DNA of 64,000 nt from the NCBI GenBank assembly GCA_004769085.1, contig DUDS01000007.1:3398-67397 (forward strand), given 5' to 3'. This document shows, piece after piece, positions 10,107 through 18,200 of the stretch; position 1 is the stretch's first letter, and each line of letters starts with the position of its first letter. The stretch is from Candidatus Melainabacteria bacterium SSGW_16 (GTDB lineage Bacteria > Cyanobacteriota > Vampirovibrionia > 2-02-FULL-35-15). The position numbers were made by a program, and so were the translations under genes. Under the pieces are notes generated by a model. That model had not been told where the DNA came from. It searched no databases and saw only the letters and a program-made list of their open reading frames with translations.

Positions 10107-10502
10107 ATGAATAAAAAAATATTACTGGTTTCATTAAGTACTATCTTATTAACAGCACAGTGTACAAACAAATCATCTGCAGCAGTAAAAGAAGTACTGC
10201 TTAAAACAGGCGGAGTCTTTACAGGGATAATAGTAAGCCCATTTATAGGCAGTATAAGAGGACTCATAAAAGGGTTCGGGCTTGGAACTGATGTAGCAAG
10301 CGAAATGCTTGGTGACAAAGAAGGTTCAGTTCATAGAATGGTTGGATTTGGAACTGGTGGAATTATAGGTGGTGCAGGCGGATTATATACAGGTCTTCTG
10401 ATGGGTGCATATGAAGGCGTAAAGTATGGTATTGAATCACCTTTTTCAAAAGAAAATTTTAGTCTTGGAGGAAATAGTTTTACTGACTACAATCTTCTCT
10501 AA
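10107..10502 (+). CDS. exported glycine-zipper-like protein, copy 2
   Basis: This 131-residue paralogue of the gene at 9599 has a signal peptide with a Cys (TAQCTNKSSA), so it could be lipid-anchored, though the lipobox is poor. It keeps the Gly-rich blocks (GGVFTGIIV, GFGTGGIIGGAGG) and the shared LGTD, LGDKEG, HRMVGF and GAYEGVKYG segments, and ends FTDYNLL. AGAGG stands before the ATG. Tandem duplication followed by divergence is the simplest reading. Function unknown; an envelope role is inferred. Confidence 0.75.
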   Translation: MNKKILLVSLSTILLTAQCTNKSSAAVKEVLLKTGGVFTGIIVSPFIGSIRGLIKGFGLGTDVASEMLGDKEGSVHRMVGFGTGGIIGGAGGLYTGLLMGAYEGVKYGIESPFSKENFSLGGNSFTDYNLL

Positions 10503-10640
10503 TCAAAAATATTTATATCTGTAAATTAAAATATATCCTTTAAAAAAAATAAACATTGTATGAACTTTGTAAGCAGTATTCATTACTGCTGTTAACATAA
10601 TTCAGTTAATTTTTATTTTCATAAATGAAAGGAATTTGAA

Positions 10641-11081
10641 ATGCCAAGAGTAGATACAGTACATACCGCAGGAATAAGACTTGCTAAAGGATCAAAAGGA
10701 TCAATGAACAATATGACTTTTAAAAGAAATATCGGAGAAGGAATTGTAATAGGTGACGGAATTGCAATTGTTACTTTCATAGAAAGAAAAGGAAACACAG
10801 TTAGATTACACATAGATGCTCCTGATATAAAGGTCTTAAGAACAGAACTTGGAAGACCAGACAGTCCACCTGAAAAAAGTGGGGATCTTGTTGTTAGCAG
10901 AAAATTAGACAGAGATGAAGGTGTGTGGATTGGACCAGATATTTTAATCGAACCATTAAAAGATTCCGGAGATAGTATCAGACTAAGAACTACATTGCCT
11001 AAATCCATGTTGATAGATAGATCAGAAGTTGATGCTGCAAAGCTCAGAGAATTAAAAGAAAAGCCCGATGAAAACTCATAA
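10641..11081 (+). CDS. tandem CsrA-like RNA-binding protein
   Basis: CsrA binds GGA motifs in mRNA leaders to control translation. Normal CsrA is about 60 residues and acts as a dimer. This 146-residue protein has two CsrA-like units. Unit 1 (about residues 25-70) reads KRNIGEGIVIGDGI, then KGNTVRLHIDAPDIKVLRTEL. Unit 2 (about 82-132) reads LVVSRKLDRDEGVWIGPDI, then SIRLRTTLP and LIDRSEV. The two arginines that contact RNA in CsrA (R6 and R44) align with R29/R67 in unit 1 and R87/R127 in unit 2. The N-terminal 24 residues are extra. It lies just before the pilin-like cluster. Confidence 0.8.
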   Translation: MPRVDTVHTAGIRLAKGSKGSMNNMTFKRNIGEGIVIGDGIAIVTFIERKGNTVRLHIDAPDIKVLRTELGRPDSPPEKSGDLVVSRKLDRDEGVWIGPDILIEPLKDSGDSIRLRTTLPKSMLIDRSEVDAAKLRELKEKPDENS

Positions 11082-11126
11082 ATTAGGTCAAAATAACTAT
11101 AGAAATTATATATGACAATATGAATT

Positions 11127-11136
11127 TCACTAGTTT
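11127..11136. promoter_or_regulatory. ACTAGT motif before first pilin gene
   Basis: TCACTAGTTT lies 97 bp before the ATG at 11233. It is a degenerate member of the ACTAGT-centred sites found before several genes in this cluster. Confidence 0.25.
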
Positions 11137-11232
11137 AGTTTAGTAGTTATTTACTAAAATAAGCCAGTACTAAACCAGTTGCACTATAGTCATAAGCAGA
11201 AAAAGATCGAAGTCCATATTTGTCACCCTTAA

Positions 11233-11847
11233 ATGATGGAGGCAAATATGAAAAAATCGGTTTTATGCATAATTTTAATTTCATGCTTATTCACTTCACA
11301 GCTTATTTCTTACAAAGTTAAATCTGCTACAGCTACAGTTCCATTAAGTGTTACAGTAAATGGCTCACTACTTATAACAAATGCCGATAATGACTCAGCT
11401 AGCGGAAAAAATCCAACTATAAATGTAGATCTAAAAGTTACTCCGGACCTTGGTCAAGCCACCGTTACAGGAAATGCAAATTTCAGAATCAGAAGCAATT
11501 ACACCAAATGGAGATTAACATCTCAAAGAACAGCTTCTAACACTGGCGGAACAGGATTAACAGACAGCGATATATCTTTAACAGTTACAAAGGCAGCAGG
11601 AAACACAGGAAACATTAATTCAGGTAGCATTCTTGCACCATTTACAGCAGTAACAAATCTTACAAGTATATCAACAGTGTCCCCTGTAAATGTAATTTCA
11701 GGTGTTGCAAAAACATCCAGCGCTAAAGATGGACAAAACAAGGAAAACTACTTTCAGGTAAACACAAAATATGGTGTAGATCCTGATTTCTTTTATACAC
11801 CTGGAACATATAGCACAACAATTACATATAACCTTGTATCTCCTTAA
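11233..11847 (+). CDS. pilin-like exported subunit 1
   Basis: The 204-residue protein has a signal peptide (cleavage near SATA) and a beta-rich body. It belongs to a five-member paralogous set. Shared blocks are VPLSxTVNG, a DADND-like turn (here NADND), NANFRIR, W-R-L-x-x-Q-R-T, APF, a KTS(S/x)xKD turn, (N/Y)xFQV and DPDFFYxPGT, and the C-terminus TYNLVSP. The Gly 14 residues from the end and a near-terminal aromatic match the C-terminal pattern of chaperone-usher pilins. It is probably a fibre or surface-layer subunit. A second ATG (11236, then 11248 MKKSVL) could be the real start; GGAGG stands before the latter. Confidence 0.65.
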   Translation: MMEANMKKSVLCIILISCLFTSQLISYKVKSATATVPLSVTVNGSLLITNADNDSASGKNPTINVDLKVTPDLGQATVTGNANFRIRSNYTKWRLTSQRTASNTGGTGLTDSDISLTVTKAAGNTGNINSGSILAPFTAVTNLTSISTVSPVNVISGVAKTSSAKDGQNKENYFQVNTKYGVDPDFFYTPGTYSTTITYNLVSP

Positions 11848-11965
11848 TATATAACGTGCTTTTTTGTTTGGTTAATTATACCTAGGCATTTTTTACTATC
11901 TGTAGCATACTGAAAATCTTTAAATCCCTTGAGCCATCATCATTGTTAATGATCTTAGAAAAAAA

Positions 11966-11975
11966 GGACTAGTAC
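11966..11975. promoter_or_regulatory. GGACTAGTAC motif before barrel gene
   Basis: A near-palindrome GGACTAGTAC lies 82 bp before the ATG at 12057. It matches the GNACTAGTNC consensus seen at 15870 and 16761. Confidence 0.3.
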
Positions 11976-12056
11976 TAAAAACTGAAAAATATAAGTATGC
12001 CTTGTGGAATGTAAGAAGTTAGAAACCTACACTAAAGAAGGTTTTTTAACACTAAA

Positions 12057-14801
12057 ATGAAACTCCCAGCTAAGAAAATAAACTTCTTGCTTATCATTGC
12101 ATTATTGCATTTATATTTTCTTTTCCCCCTTTATACAACTGGAAAATTAACAACTACACCAGAGAATTTAATACAATCAAACAACAAAAAAGAAAATGAG
12201 GCTAATACCGAAGAAGAAGTTGCTGTAAAAAACCTTGAACCACCGGAAGTTATCCTGAATGATCAAAAAATTATTTTCAATAAAAAACCGATTTTGGATG
12301 AAAATGGATGGCTTTTCCCTCTGGAAGAAATTGCATCAAAGCTGCAGGACAAAGTAACAGTTGATCTTATAAACAGAATAATAACAATTCAGAGATTGCG
12401 GGATAAATCAACCATTGAATTAAACCTCAATAACGGCGTAGTAACAGTAAATAACAGACCATTTAAAACATTATTTGGATATGACCAGATTATTCTGGGA
12501 GCTGATGCCCAGATGGTTCCAACAAGTGCACTGGTAATGTTGCTGGGTTTAAATTCAATTGATAAAGATGACGGAGTACTTGTTTTAAAGAATCTTATTA
12601 CTGCTGAGGCTGGCACAGTAGGAACAATTCTACCTAAGTCCAGAACAAGCATAAGGGAATTGCTTGTTGATTATTTCACTGTAACAAATTCATTTGATTG
12701 GTTAAAAACTTCGGAATTATTTGGAAGAAGAACAGAAATAAACAGCGGATTTCATAATGACAATTATGCAATCACATCAGATTTGGTATTAAAATCAGGC
12801 ACAGGTGCGCCACTGATTAATTTTGATACCGGAAATTTTTCATATTACAAAAACGGGGGTCCATTGCAGATCCATGTGGGAGACAGACCTCTCAGCCTTA
12901 TTAAATCACCTCTCTTAGGTGGAATAACAATGAGAGGTATTCAAATCCAAAATAAAGGTTTTAAAAAAGATGACAAAATTGTTTACAGTACAGGATTGCT
13001 CCCATCCAGCGGAAAAGTCCTGGGGAAAGGACTTTCATTTATAAGTTATGGGAGAGCTGCAGAAGTTGTGGAGTGGCATTCATCTCCAAACAAAGACTGG
13101 CAGTTTTCAGTAGGTGAGGCTGCTTACAATGATTTGATTAATAATCAGCTGGTCAGAACAAAGCAAAGCGGGGGGTTATTTGCTCTGAGTGCAACAAAAA
13201 CAGGAAAGTATATAGAAGGGGAATCAAATATTGCTTTTGGTACAGTAAGCAAAAACCCTTTTGATAACTCAGCTAAAGGCGGACCTGGAGCAGATTTATT
13301 AGTTAGGTTTAAACCAAAAGACTGGATTGGGCTTTTTGCAAAAGGAGCTTACTATTCTCCTGGTTTTTATAGCCTATCAGGGAACCCATATTTCAATAAC
13401 AGAAACGAAACAACAGTCGGAGCAAATGTCAGTCCCCCAAGGTCAAATTTCGGAATAAGTCAGTCAGTTGGAAAATTTAATCTGCATGCTGAAAGACCTG
13501 ATTCCTACCAGATTACAAATGTATATGCATCATCAACCCCTCTAAAAAAGGGTCCAACGTTTCTCGTCTCTTACTCAGAGAATCAGTCAAAAGTAAGTCA
13601 AACGAGAGGAATTGACAATCTTCTTTTCCCTATAAATAAAACAAATCTCCCCTCAATTGATCTGGATACATTAATTGAACGGAGAACAAATTCCTTCTTT
13701 CGTGCCAGCGCACTAAAGAGCTGGGGAACAGCGAGTTTATCAGCAAGCGCAAATCACTTTATTTTCTCAAATGAGAATCCGCTTAAAACGCCATTACTTG
13801 CAAATAAATCAGTAACTGATCTCTGGACATACGACATAAACTTCAATAAAACCGTCACTCCGATTCTTGGATTCCAGAACTACTTTCAGATAAATCAATT
13901 TTATAAACAGCTCAGATTAGGAACAAATCTCGGTCCAGTTCTCAATAAAAAATTAAATCTTCAGCTTCAAACCGGAGCACTGTTACAAGCAAATAGAAAA
14001 CCAAAACCGGTTTATGGGCTGAATATGAATTACAGGGTAAACAAAAAAAGTCTGTTCAGCATGAATCTCGATAAATCACCGTTTATTACAAATGTTTCTG
14101 CGCTGTGGCAGTATAATTTTAATTCCAACAGACCTGCATATTTACCGGAGGTAGGTGAAGAACCGGCTATAGGAAGAATAAGCGGAAGAATCGTCGTGCT
14201 GGATGAACCTCAAACCAGACACACAACCGTAAATAATGTAATACTTCCAGGAGTAACCAGAGAAAGAGGAATTGCAGATATAAAAATGCATCTCGGGAAT
14301 TACACAATAAAAACAGACAAAACAGGATATTTTGAATTTCCAAGTGTAACACCAGGAGTTCACAGATTAAAAGTAGAGTACTCAGATATTCCATCTTATC
14401 TTACATCAATAACACCTGAAGCAGTCGATGTAAAAGTAGAAGGCGGTAAAGAATCAAGATTTAATTTTGTGCTTGCATATTTTGGTGAAGTAAGCGGGAA
14501 AATTGTTCTGGCTGGTGAACCACAATTAAAACTTGAGGAAGAAGATGTTGAGCTTCAGGATATAAGAGTTTATCTGGATGGAACAGGTTTTGAAACATTA
14601 ACTGGTTTCGGTGGTTCTTTTATACTAGGAGATGTAAAGCCTGGTAAATATAAACTAAAGGTTGACCCTGATTTTCTTCCTGAAGATCTTGAAGCTACAA
14701 GAAAAGAAATAGAAATTGAAGTACATGCAAAAGGCAAAATAAATGATATAGAACTGCCAATTAAATTTAAAGATAGAAAACAGGAAATAAGAGAGTTTTA
14801 A
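12057..14801 (+). CDS. usher-like outer-membrane barrel with CnaB-type repeats
   Basis: The 914-residue protein has an N-terminal signal segment, then a copper-amine-oxidase-N-like domain (about residues 65-185), often found in surface proteins. A long beta-rich region with alternating polar and aromatic residues (about 190-690) should form an outer-membrane barrel. Two tandem CnaB/carboxypeptidase-regulatory-like beta-sandwiches follow, beginning GRISGRIVV (704) and GEVSGKIVL (809). A GD...RG segment near 273-294 recalls the GD...FRG signature of fimbrial ushers. It lies among five pilin-like genes and a PapD-like chaperone, so an usher role is inferred. A different surface barrel remains possible. 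Confidence 0.6.
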   Translation: MKLPAKKINFLLIIALLHLYFLFPLYTTGKLTTTPENLIQSNNKKENEANTEEEVAVKNLEPPEVILNDQKIIFNKKPILDENGWLFPLEEIASKLQDKVTVDLINRIITIQRLRDKSTIELNLNNGVVTVNNRPFKTLFGYDQIILGADAQMVPTSALVMLLGLNSIDKDDGVLVLKNLITAEAGTVGTILPKSRTSIRELLVDYFTVTNSFDWLKTSELFGRRTEINSGFHNDNYAITSDLVLKSGTGAPLINFDTGNFSYYKNGGPLQIHVGDRPLSLIKSPLLGGITMRGIQIQNKGFKKDDKIVYSTGLLPSSGKVLGKGLSFISYGRAAEVVEWHSSPNKDWQFSVGEAAYNDLINNQLVRTKQSGGLFALSATKTGKYIEGESNIAFGTVSKNPFDNSAKGGPGADLLVRFKPKDWIGLFAKGAYYSPGFYSLSGNPYFNNRNETTVGANVSPPRSNFGISQSVGKFNLHAERPDSYQITNVYASSTPLKKGPTFLVSYSENQSKVSQTRGIDNLLFPINKTNLPSIDLDTLIERRTNSFFRASALKSWGTASLSASANHFIFSNENPLKTPLLANKSVTDLWTYDINFNKTVTPILGFQNYFQINQFYKQLRLGTNLGPVLNKKLNLQLQTGALLQANRKPKPVYGLNMNYRVNKKSLFSMNLDKSPFITNVSALWQYNFNSNRPAYLPEVGEEPAIGRISGRIVVLDEPQTRHTTVNNVILPGVTRERGIADIKMHLGNYTIKTDKTGYFEFPSVTPGVHRLKVEYSDIPSYLTSITPEAVDVKVEGGKESRFNFVLAYFGEVSGKIVLAGEPQLKLEEEDVELQDIRVYLDGTGFETLTGFGGSFILGDVKPGKYKLKVDPDFLPEDLEATRKEIEIEVHAKGKINDIELPIKFKDRKQEIREF

Positions 14802-14856
14802 TATACAAAAGCAACTACTCAGCTACCACAATAATCTATCAATAAGCAGTCAACAT

Positions 14857-14977
14857 GGAAAGATTTTGATGATTCACTCGTCAAAATCTGTATAACATTA
14901 CAAGTAGCAGACCGTAAACACTTTGGAAAGCCAACAAGCGAAGAATGAGCGAGGAAGGCGGTGAGTAATTACATACA
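14857..14977. repeat. dispersed imperfect repeat, copy A
   Basis: The element of about 120 bp begins with a hairpin (GATTTTGA 14862-14869 with TCAAAATC 14881-14888) and continues with ACATT, AAGTAG, GTAAAC, TTTGGAAAG, AAGCGAAGAATGAGC, GGTGAGTAA and ACATAC. The same words in the same order occur at 43289-43407, so the two are relatives of one mobile or structured element. Confidence 0.65.
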
Positions 14978-14980
14978 AAA

Positions 14981-14990
14981 GTACTAGGTA
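14981..14990. promoter_or_regulatory. GTACTAGG motif
   Basis: GTACTAGGTA lies about 200 bp before the pilin gene at 15196. It is a weak match to the ACTAGT-centred sites of the cluster. Confidence 0.2.
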
Positions 14991-15195
14991 ATTATTCCCC
15001 ATTTTTGTTGTCTAGTATTTATTAACCGATAACAAATTTTGGTACCTGATATGAGGTGCTGAAAATAAGGTTAATGATTTGGAAGATGATTTGTTTTCTT
15101 ATGGCTAGGAAAATTTTAAAAACTACTTTCAAACAAACCCCATTCAGAAAATTAATACAAGGTACCAACATAATTAATAAATAAAGGGGGAAACG

Positions 15196-15795
15196 ATGAG
15201 TAAGAAAATATTAGGATTATTTCTTGTAATGCTTGTAATAGGAGCAAATACTATTTATATACCAGAAGTAGAAGCAGCAGCTACAGTACCATTATCAATT
15301 ACAGTTAATGGCAACCTTGTTATCTCTGATGCTGACAATGACACTGGAATGGGTATAAACCCAACTAAAAACGTAAGCATTGCAGTCACACCTGATGTTG
15401 GTCATACAACTCAAAGTGGGAGCGCAAACTTCAGAATAAGAACCAACAGAACAGCATGGAGACTCACTGCACAAAGAACAGCATCAGATGCTGGTGGAAC
15501 TGGAATTGCTGATGCTGATGTAAAAGTATCAGTTACAAAATCTGCCGGTAGCAGTGCTAATTTAGCTTCAGGAGCACTGGTAGCACCATTTACTGCTCAA
15601 ACAACTCTATCAAGCATTACAACAGCTTTAGCAGTTGATGTAGTTAGTGGTACTGCAAAAACATCATCTGCAAAAGACTTTGCAAATACTAATAACTGGT
15701 TCCAGGTAGGCACTGCCTACAGTATAGATCCAGACTTCTTCTATTCTCCAGGTACATTCAGTTCAACAATCACCTATAATCTAGTGTCTCCTTAA
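15196..15795 (+). CDS. pilin-like exported subunit 2
   Basis: The 199-residue paralogue has a signal peptide ending at VEAA (about residue 28) and all family blocks: VPLSITVNGNLVISDADND, SANFRIRTN, WRLTAQRT, VAPFTAQT, KTSSAKD, WFQVG, DPDFFYSPGTF and the C-terminus TITYNLVSP with Gly at position -14. AAGGGGG precedes the ATG by about 6 bp, the strongest ribosome site of the set, and a terminator follows. It may be the major subunit, but this is inference from expression signals only. Confidence 0.7.
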   Translation: MSKKILGLFLVMLVIGANTIYIPEVEAAATVPLSITVNGNLVISDADNDTGMGINPTKNVSIAVTPDVGHTTQSGSANFRIRTNRTAWRLTAQRTASDAGGTGIADADVKVSVTKSAGSSANLASGALVAPFTAQTTLSSITTALAVDVVSGTAKTSSAKDFANTNNWFQVGTAYSIDPDFFYSPGTFSSTITYNLVSP

Positions 15796-15814
15796 TAACT
15801 GATAGATTATAAAA

Positions 15815-15846
15815 AAAAAGAAGGGGGTTAACAGCCCTCTTTTTTC
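15815..15846 (+). terminator. terminator-like hairpin with T tract
   Basis: An A-rich, G-rich arm (AAGAAGGGGG) pairs imperfectly with CCCTCTTTTTT around a short loop after the gene at 15196. It should end that transcript before the next pilin gene. Confidence 0.65.
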
Positions 15847-15869
15847 TTTTTAATAATCCTAGGAACAAA

Positions 15870-15879
15870 GAACTAGTAC
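15870..15879. promoter_or_regulatory. GAACTAGTAC motif
   Basis: GAACTAGTAC lies 108 bp before the ATG at 15987, with a half-site GTACTAAT 10 bp further. It is one of the better matches to the palindrome GNACTAGTNC. Confidence 0.35.
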
Positions 15880-15986
15880 AGCCAAAAGTACTAATATAGG
15901 CTCATTAATTTTTAAATAAAAAGAATATAAAACAAATTCTCTGGGAGTATTACAAATGAGTACACAAACTCAAGCCATAAGAAAAA

Positions 15987-16592
15987 ATGAAACTCAGAAA
16001 TCAGTTTATATTCCTGATCTTGGTTGCTGTGCAACTGTTATTAGTCATGCCAATGCAGACTTTTTCACAGACAGCAACTATACCAATAAGCATTACTGTA
16101 AACGGTAATCTAACAATCTCAGATGCAAATAATGATGCAAGCTCTGGGAAAAATCCGACATTAAATGTAAATATTTCAATCACGCCTGATCTTGGCGCTG
16201 CTGCTGCAACCGGAAATGCAAATTTCAGAATTCGTACAAACCGATCAAACTGGAAACTTATTGCACAGAGAACTTCAGAAGTTGATACCGGTCCGACAAA
16301 TATTTCTGCAAGTGACGTAGGATTATTAATTACAACACAGGCTGGCTCAAAAGCTAATCCTGATGCAGGAAGTCTGGTAGCGCCATTTAACACTAAGACT
16401 GATATAAGTAAAATTTCAACTTCAACACCAGTAAATGTAATCTCAGGCAAATTAAAAACATCACGTGAAAGGGATAATACAAACTTTAATAATTACTTTC
16501 AGGTTAACACTCAATACAGCATAGCGCCTGACTTTTTCTACCAGCCAGGTACATGGAAAACCACTGTTACTTATAATCTCGTTAGTCCATAG
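15987..16592 (+). CDS. pilin-like exported subunit 3
   Basis: The 201-residue paralogue has a signal peptide (cleavage near TFSQT) and the family blocks IPISITVNGNLTISDANND, NANFRIRTN, WKLIAQRT, VAPFN, KTSRERD, YFQVN, APDFFYQPGTW and TVTYNLVSP, with Gly at -14. The ATG at 15987 has only a weak ribosome site. An out-of-frame ATG at 15956 has a better one (GGGAG at 15943) and opens a 50-codon frame ending at 16108, overlapping this gene. That could damp or couple translation, or be chance. Confidence 0.65.
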   Translation: MKLRNQFIFLILVAVQLLLVMPMQTFSQTATIPISITVNGNLTISDANNDASSGKNPTLNVNISITPDLGAAAATGNANFRIRTNRSNWKLIAQRTSEVDTGPTNISASDVGLLITTQAGSKANPDAGSLVAPFNTKTDISKISTSTPVNVISGKLKTSRERDNTNFNNYFQVNTQYSIAPDFFYQPGTWKTTVTYNLVSP

Positions 16593-16760
16593 ACCAAGGG
16601 TCAGACCTAAGATTTCTAAGCCATTTATAACCTCTAACCAAACAATCCATCAGTGTTTAATCTATTGATTGTATATTATTTCTAATTTTCATGGGCTAGT
16701 GCTGAATTTCAGGCATTTCCTTTACTGGTTTATAATAATGGATGTCAAAATAGTACACAA

Positions 16761-16770
16761 GAACTAGTTC
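16761..16770. promoter_or_regulatory. GAACTAGTTC perfect palindrome
   Basis: The perfect 10-bp palindrome GAACTAGTTC lies 67 bp before the ATG at 16837, in the position of a promoter operator. A second site, GTACTAGTTT, follows at 16789. It is the clearest instance of the motif in the cluster. Confidence 0.4.
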
Positions 16771-16788
16771 AATATAACTAAAATAAAA

Positions 16789-16798
16789 GTACTAGTTT
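16789..16798. promoter_or_regulatory. GTACTAGTTT motif
   Basis: This is the second ACTAGT-centred site before the gene at 16837. Its start is 28 bp from that of the perfect palindrome at 16761, close to three helical turns. Confidence 0.3.
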
Positions 16799-16836
16799 CC
16801 TAGTCAATCCTAGCCATAAAAATCATCTTCCATTTC

Positions 16837-17451
16837 ATGACCTCTAAAAAGAGAAAATTCAGGTCTTTGTTTGTAGTAATTCTTATTGCTTTACTATACC
16901 TGAGCACAAGCTCTACAAAAGTAATCTCAAATCAGGCACTTGTTCCTCTTAGTATTATTGTTCACGGCAAATTAATAATTACTGATGCTGAAAATGACAC
17001 CAAATCAGGGGAAAATCCTACTACAAATATTCATTTAGGACTGACACCAGAATTAAACAATTCAATAGTATCCGGCAAATCATCAATAAGAATAAGAACA
17101 AATCTATCTAACTGGAAACTGCTTGCACAAAGAGTTGATCAGTCAAATAATACAATTATTATTAATCCCCAGGATATCAAGCTCCTTTTCACCACACAGA
17201 CTGGTTCAAAAGCAAATCCATATGCAGGTAAGCTGGTTTCACCATTTGACGGAATAACAAATCTGAGTCAGATATCCTCAGCAAAATCAACGGATGTATT
17301 GATGGGGAATTCAAAAACATCAATAGATAAAGATCCTACAAACAAAAATAACTGGTTTCAGTTAACATCAACATATAGCATTTCACCTGACTTCTTTTAT
17401 GATAAGGGTGAATGGAACACTGTTATCAGCTATAATCTCGTAAGCCCATAA
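16837..17451 (+). CDS. pilin-like exported subunit 4
   Basis: The 204-residue paralogue has a signal peptide (cleavage near VISNQA) and family blocks VPLSIIVHGKLIITDAEND, SSIRIRTN, WKLLAQRV, VSPFDG, KTSIDKD, WFQLT, SPDFFYDKGEW and VISYNLVSP, with Gly at -14. It is more diverged than subunits 1-3, consistent with a minor or tip role, but that is inference. Two ACTAGT-type sites lie within 80 bp upstream. The ATG lacks a strong ribosome site. Confidence 0.65.
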   Translation: MTSKKRKFRSLFVVILIALLYLSTSSTKVISNQALVPLSIIVHGKLIITDAENDTKSGENPTTNIHLGLTPELNNSIVSGKSSIRIRTNLSNWKLLAQRVDQSNNTIIINPQDIKLLFTTQTGSKANPYAGKLVSPFDGITNLSQISSAKSTDVLMGNSKTSIDKDPTNKNNWFQLTSTYSISPDFFYDKGEWNTVISYNLVSP

Positions 17452-17551
17452 ATAAATAAGTTATATTAATAATTGTGATTTTGTTAAGTTTGATTTTTTA
17501 CAAGTTTAAAAAAGATATGAAGGTTACTAATTAATATTAGACAATCTCTTT

Positions 17552-18109
17552 ATGCATCAATACAAAAAAAAATATATTATTTTTTCATTTATAATATTTG
17601 CATTTCTAAAACCAGAGAATGCTCTGGCCTGCTTTTCAATTACTGATGATTTTAACTCTCCAGACCCGGTATTAAACATTACTTTTAATTTTGAACCTGA
17701 CCTTGAGCCATTCAGGGAATGCTGGTCAGGTGCATTAAGAATAAGAAGTACAAAAAGAAACTGGAGACTTGTTGCAACTAGAAGAGGCCCTAATCCGGCT
17801 GTAAATCAGGGAGATTCATCAGACAATATAAAACCATCTGATATATCAATTGAATTTGAGGTAAAAGGATTTGGTGAAGCACAAGCTGATGGCGCTATTC
17901 TTGTTTCTCCTTTTTCTTCTGAAACAGATTTATCATCAATACGAAACGGTACACTTATTATTTCAGGGGTAAAGAGATCCGGCGGAAGTTGTACGATACA
18001 TAATCCAAATTTTTACAAACTTAAAAAAAAGCTCTGTCTATTTCGTGATTATGTTTTTAATACAGGATATTATAATGGCGATATTTCATATATTCTTGTT
18101 GCGCCTTAG
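17552..18109 (+). CDS. diverged pilin-like exported subunit 5 with cysteines
   Basis: The 185-residue protein is the most diverged paralogue. It has a signal peptide ending near ENALA, lacks the VPLSITVNG block, but keeps ALRIRST, WRLVATRR, VSPFSSETDLSSI and the C-terminus ISYILVAP, with Gly 14 residues from the end. It has mature cysteines near residues 27, 56, 149 and 161, absent from the other subunits, which could form disulfides. A tip adhesin or anchor is a reasonable guess. Confidence 0.6.
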   Translation: MHQYKKKYIIFSFIIFAFLKPENALACFSITDDFNSPDPVLNITFNFEPDLEPFRECWSGALRIRSTKRNWRLVATRRGPNPAVNQGDSSDNIKPSDISIEFEVKGFGEAQADGAILVSPFSSETDLSSIRNGTLIISGVKRSGGSCTIHNPNFYKLKKKLCLFRDYVFNTGYYNGDISYILVAP

Positions 18110-18200
18110 TATCTTTTACTTTGTAAAATAAAGTGAATCAATTGTTTTTACTGGTTAATAAAAAGGGGAAATAAGGGAAAGTTAAAATTGGTGAGTTAAT

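Larger units (their letters stand above)
14802..15195. other. non-coding stretch with dispersed repeat
   Basis: This stretch of 394 bp has no credible gene. It contains a repeat copy (14857-14977), a GTACTAGG site (14981) and an AT-rich leader with AAAGGGGG just before the ATG at 15196. The length suggests that the pilin gene at 15196 has its own promoter. Confidence 0.6.

Noticed and set aside
12057..14801. TonB-dependent receptor or generic porin for the barrel protein
   Set aside because: No TonB box or plug motif was seen; context with pilin-like genes and a chaperone fits an usher better, though it is not proved.
14802..15195. Integron attC-like site
   Set aside because: The inverted repeat lacks the GTTRRRY core and no integron integrase is present.
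11233..17451. WxL-domain cell-wall proteins
   Set aside because: The W-x-L-x-x-Q-R motif is suggestive and the chaperone resembles DUF916, but the genome looks diderm and the C-terminal Gly(-14) pattern fits pilins better.
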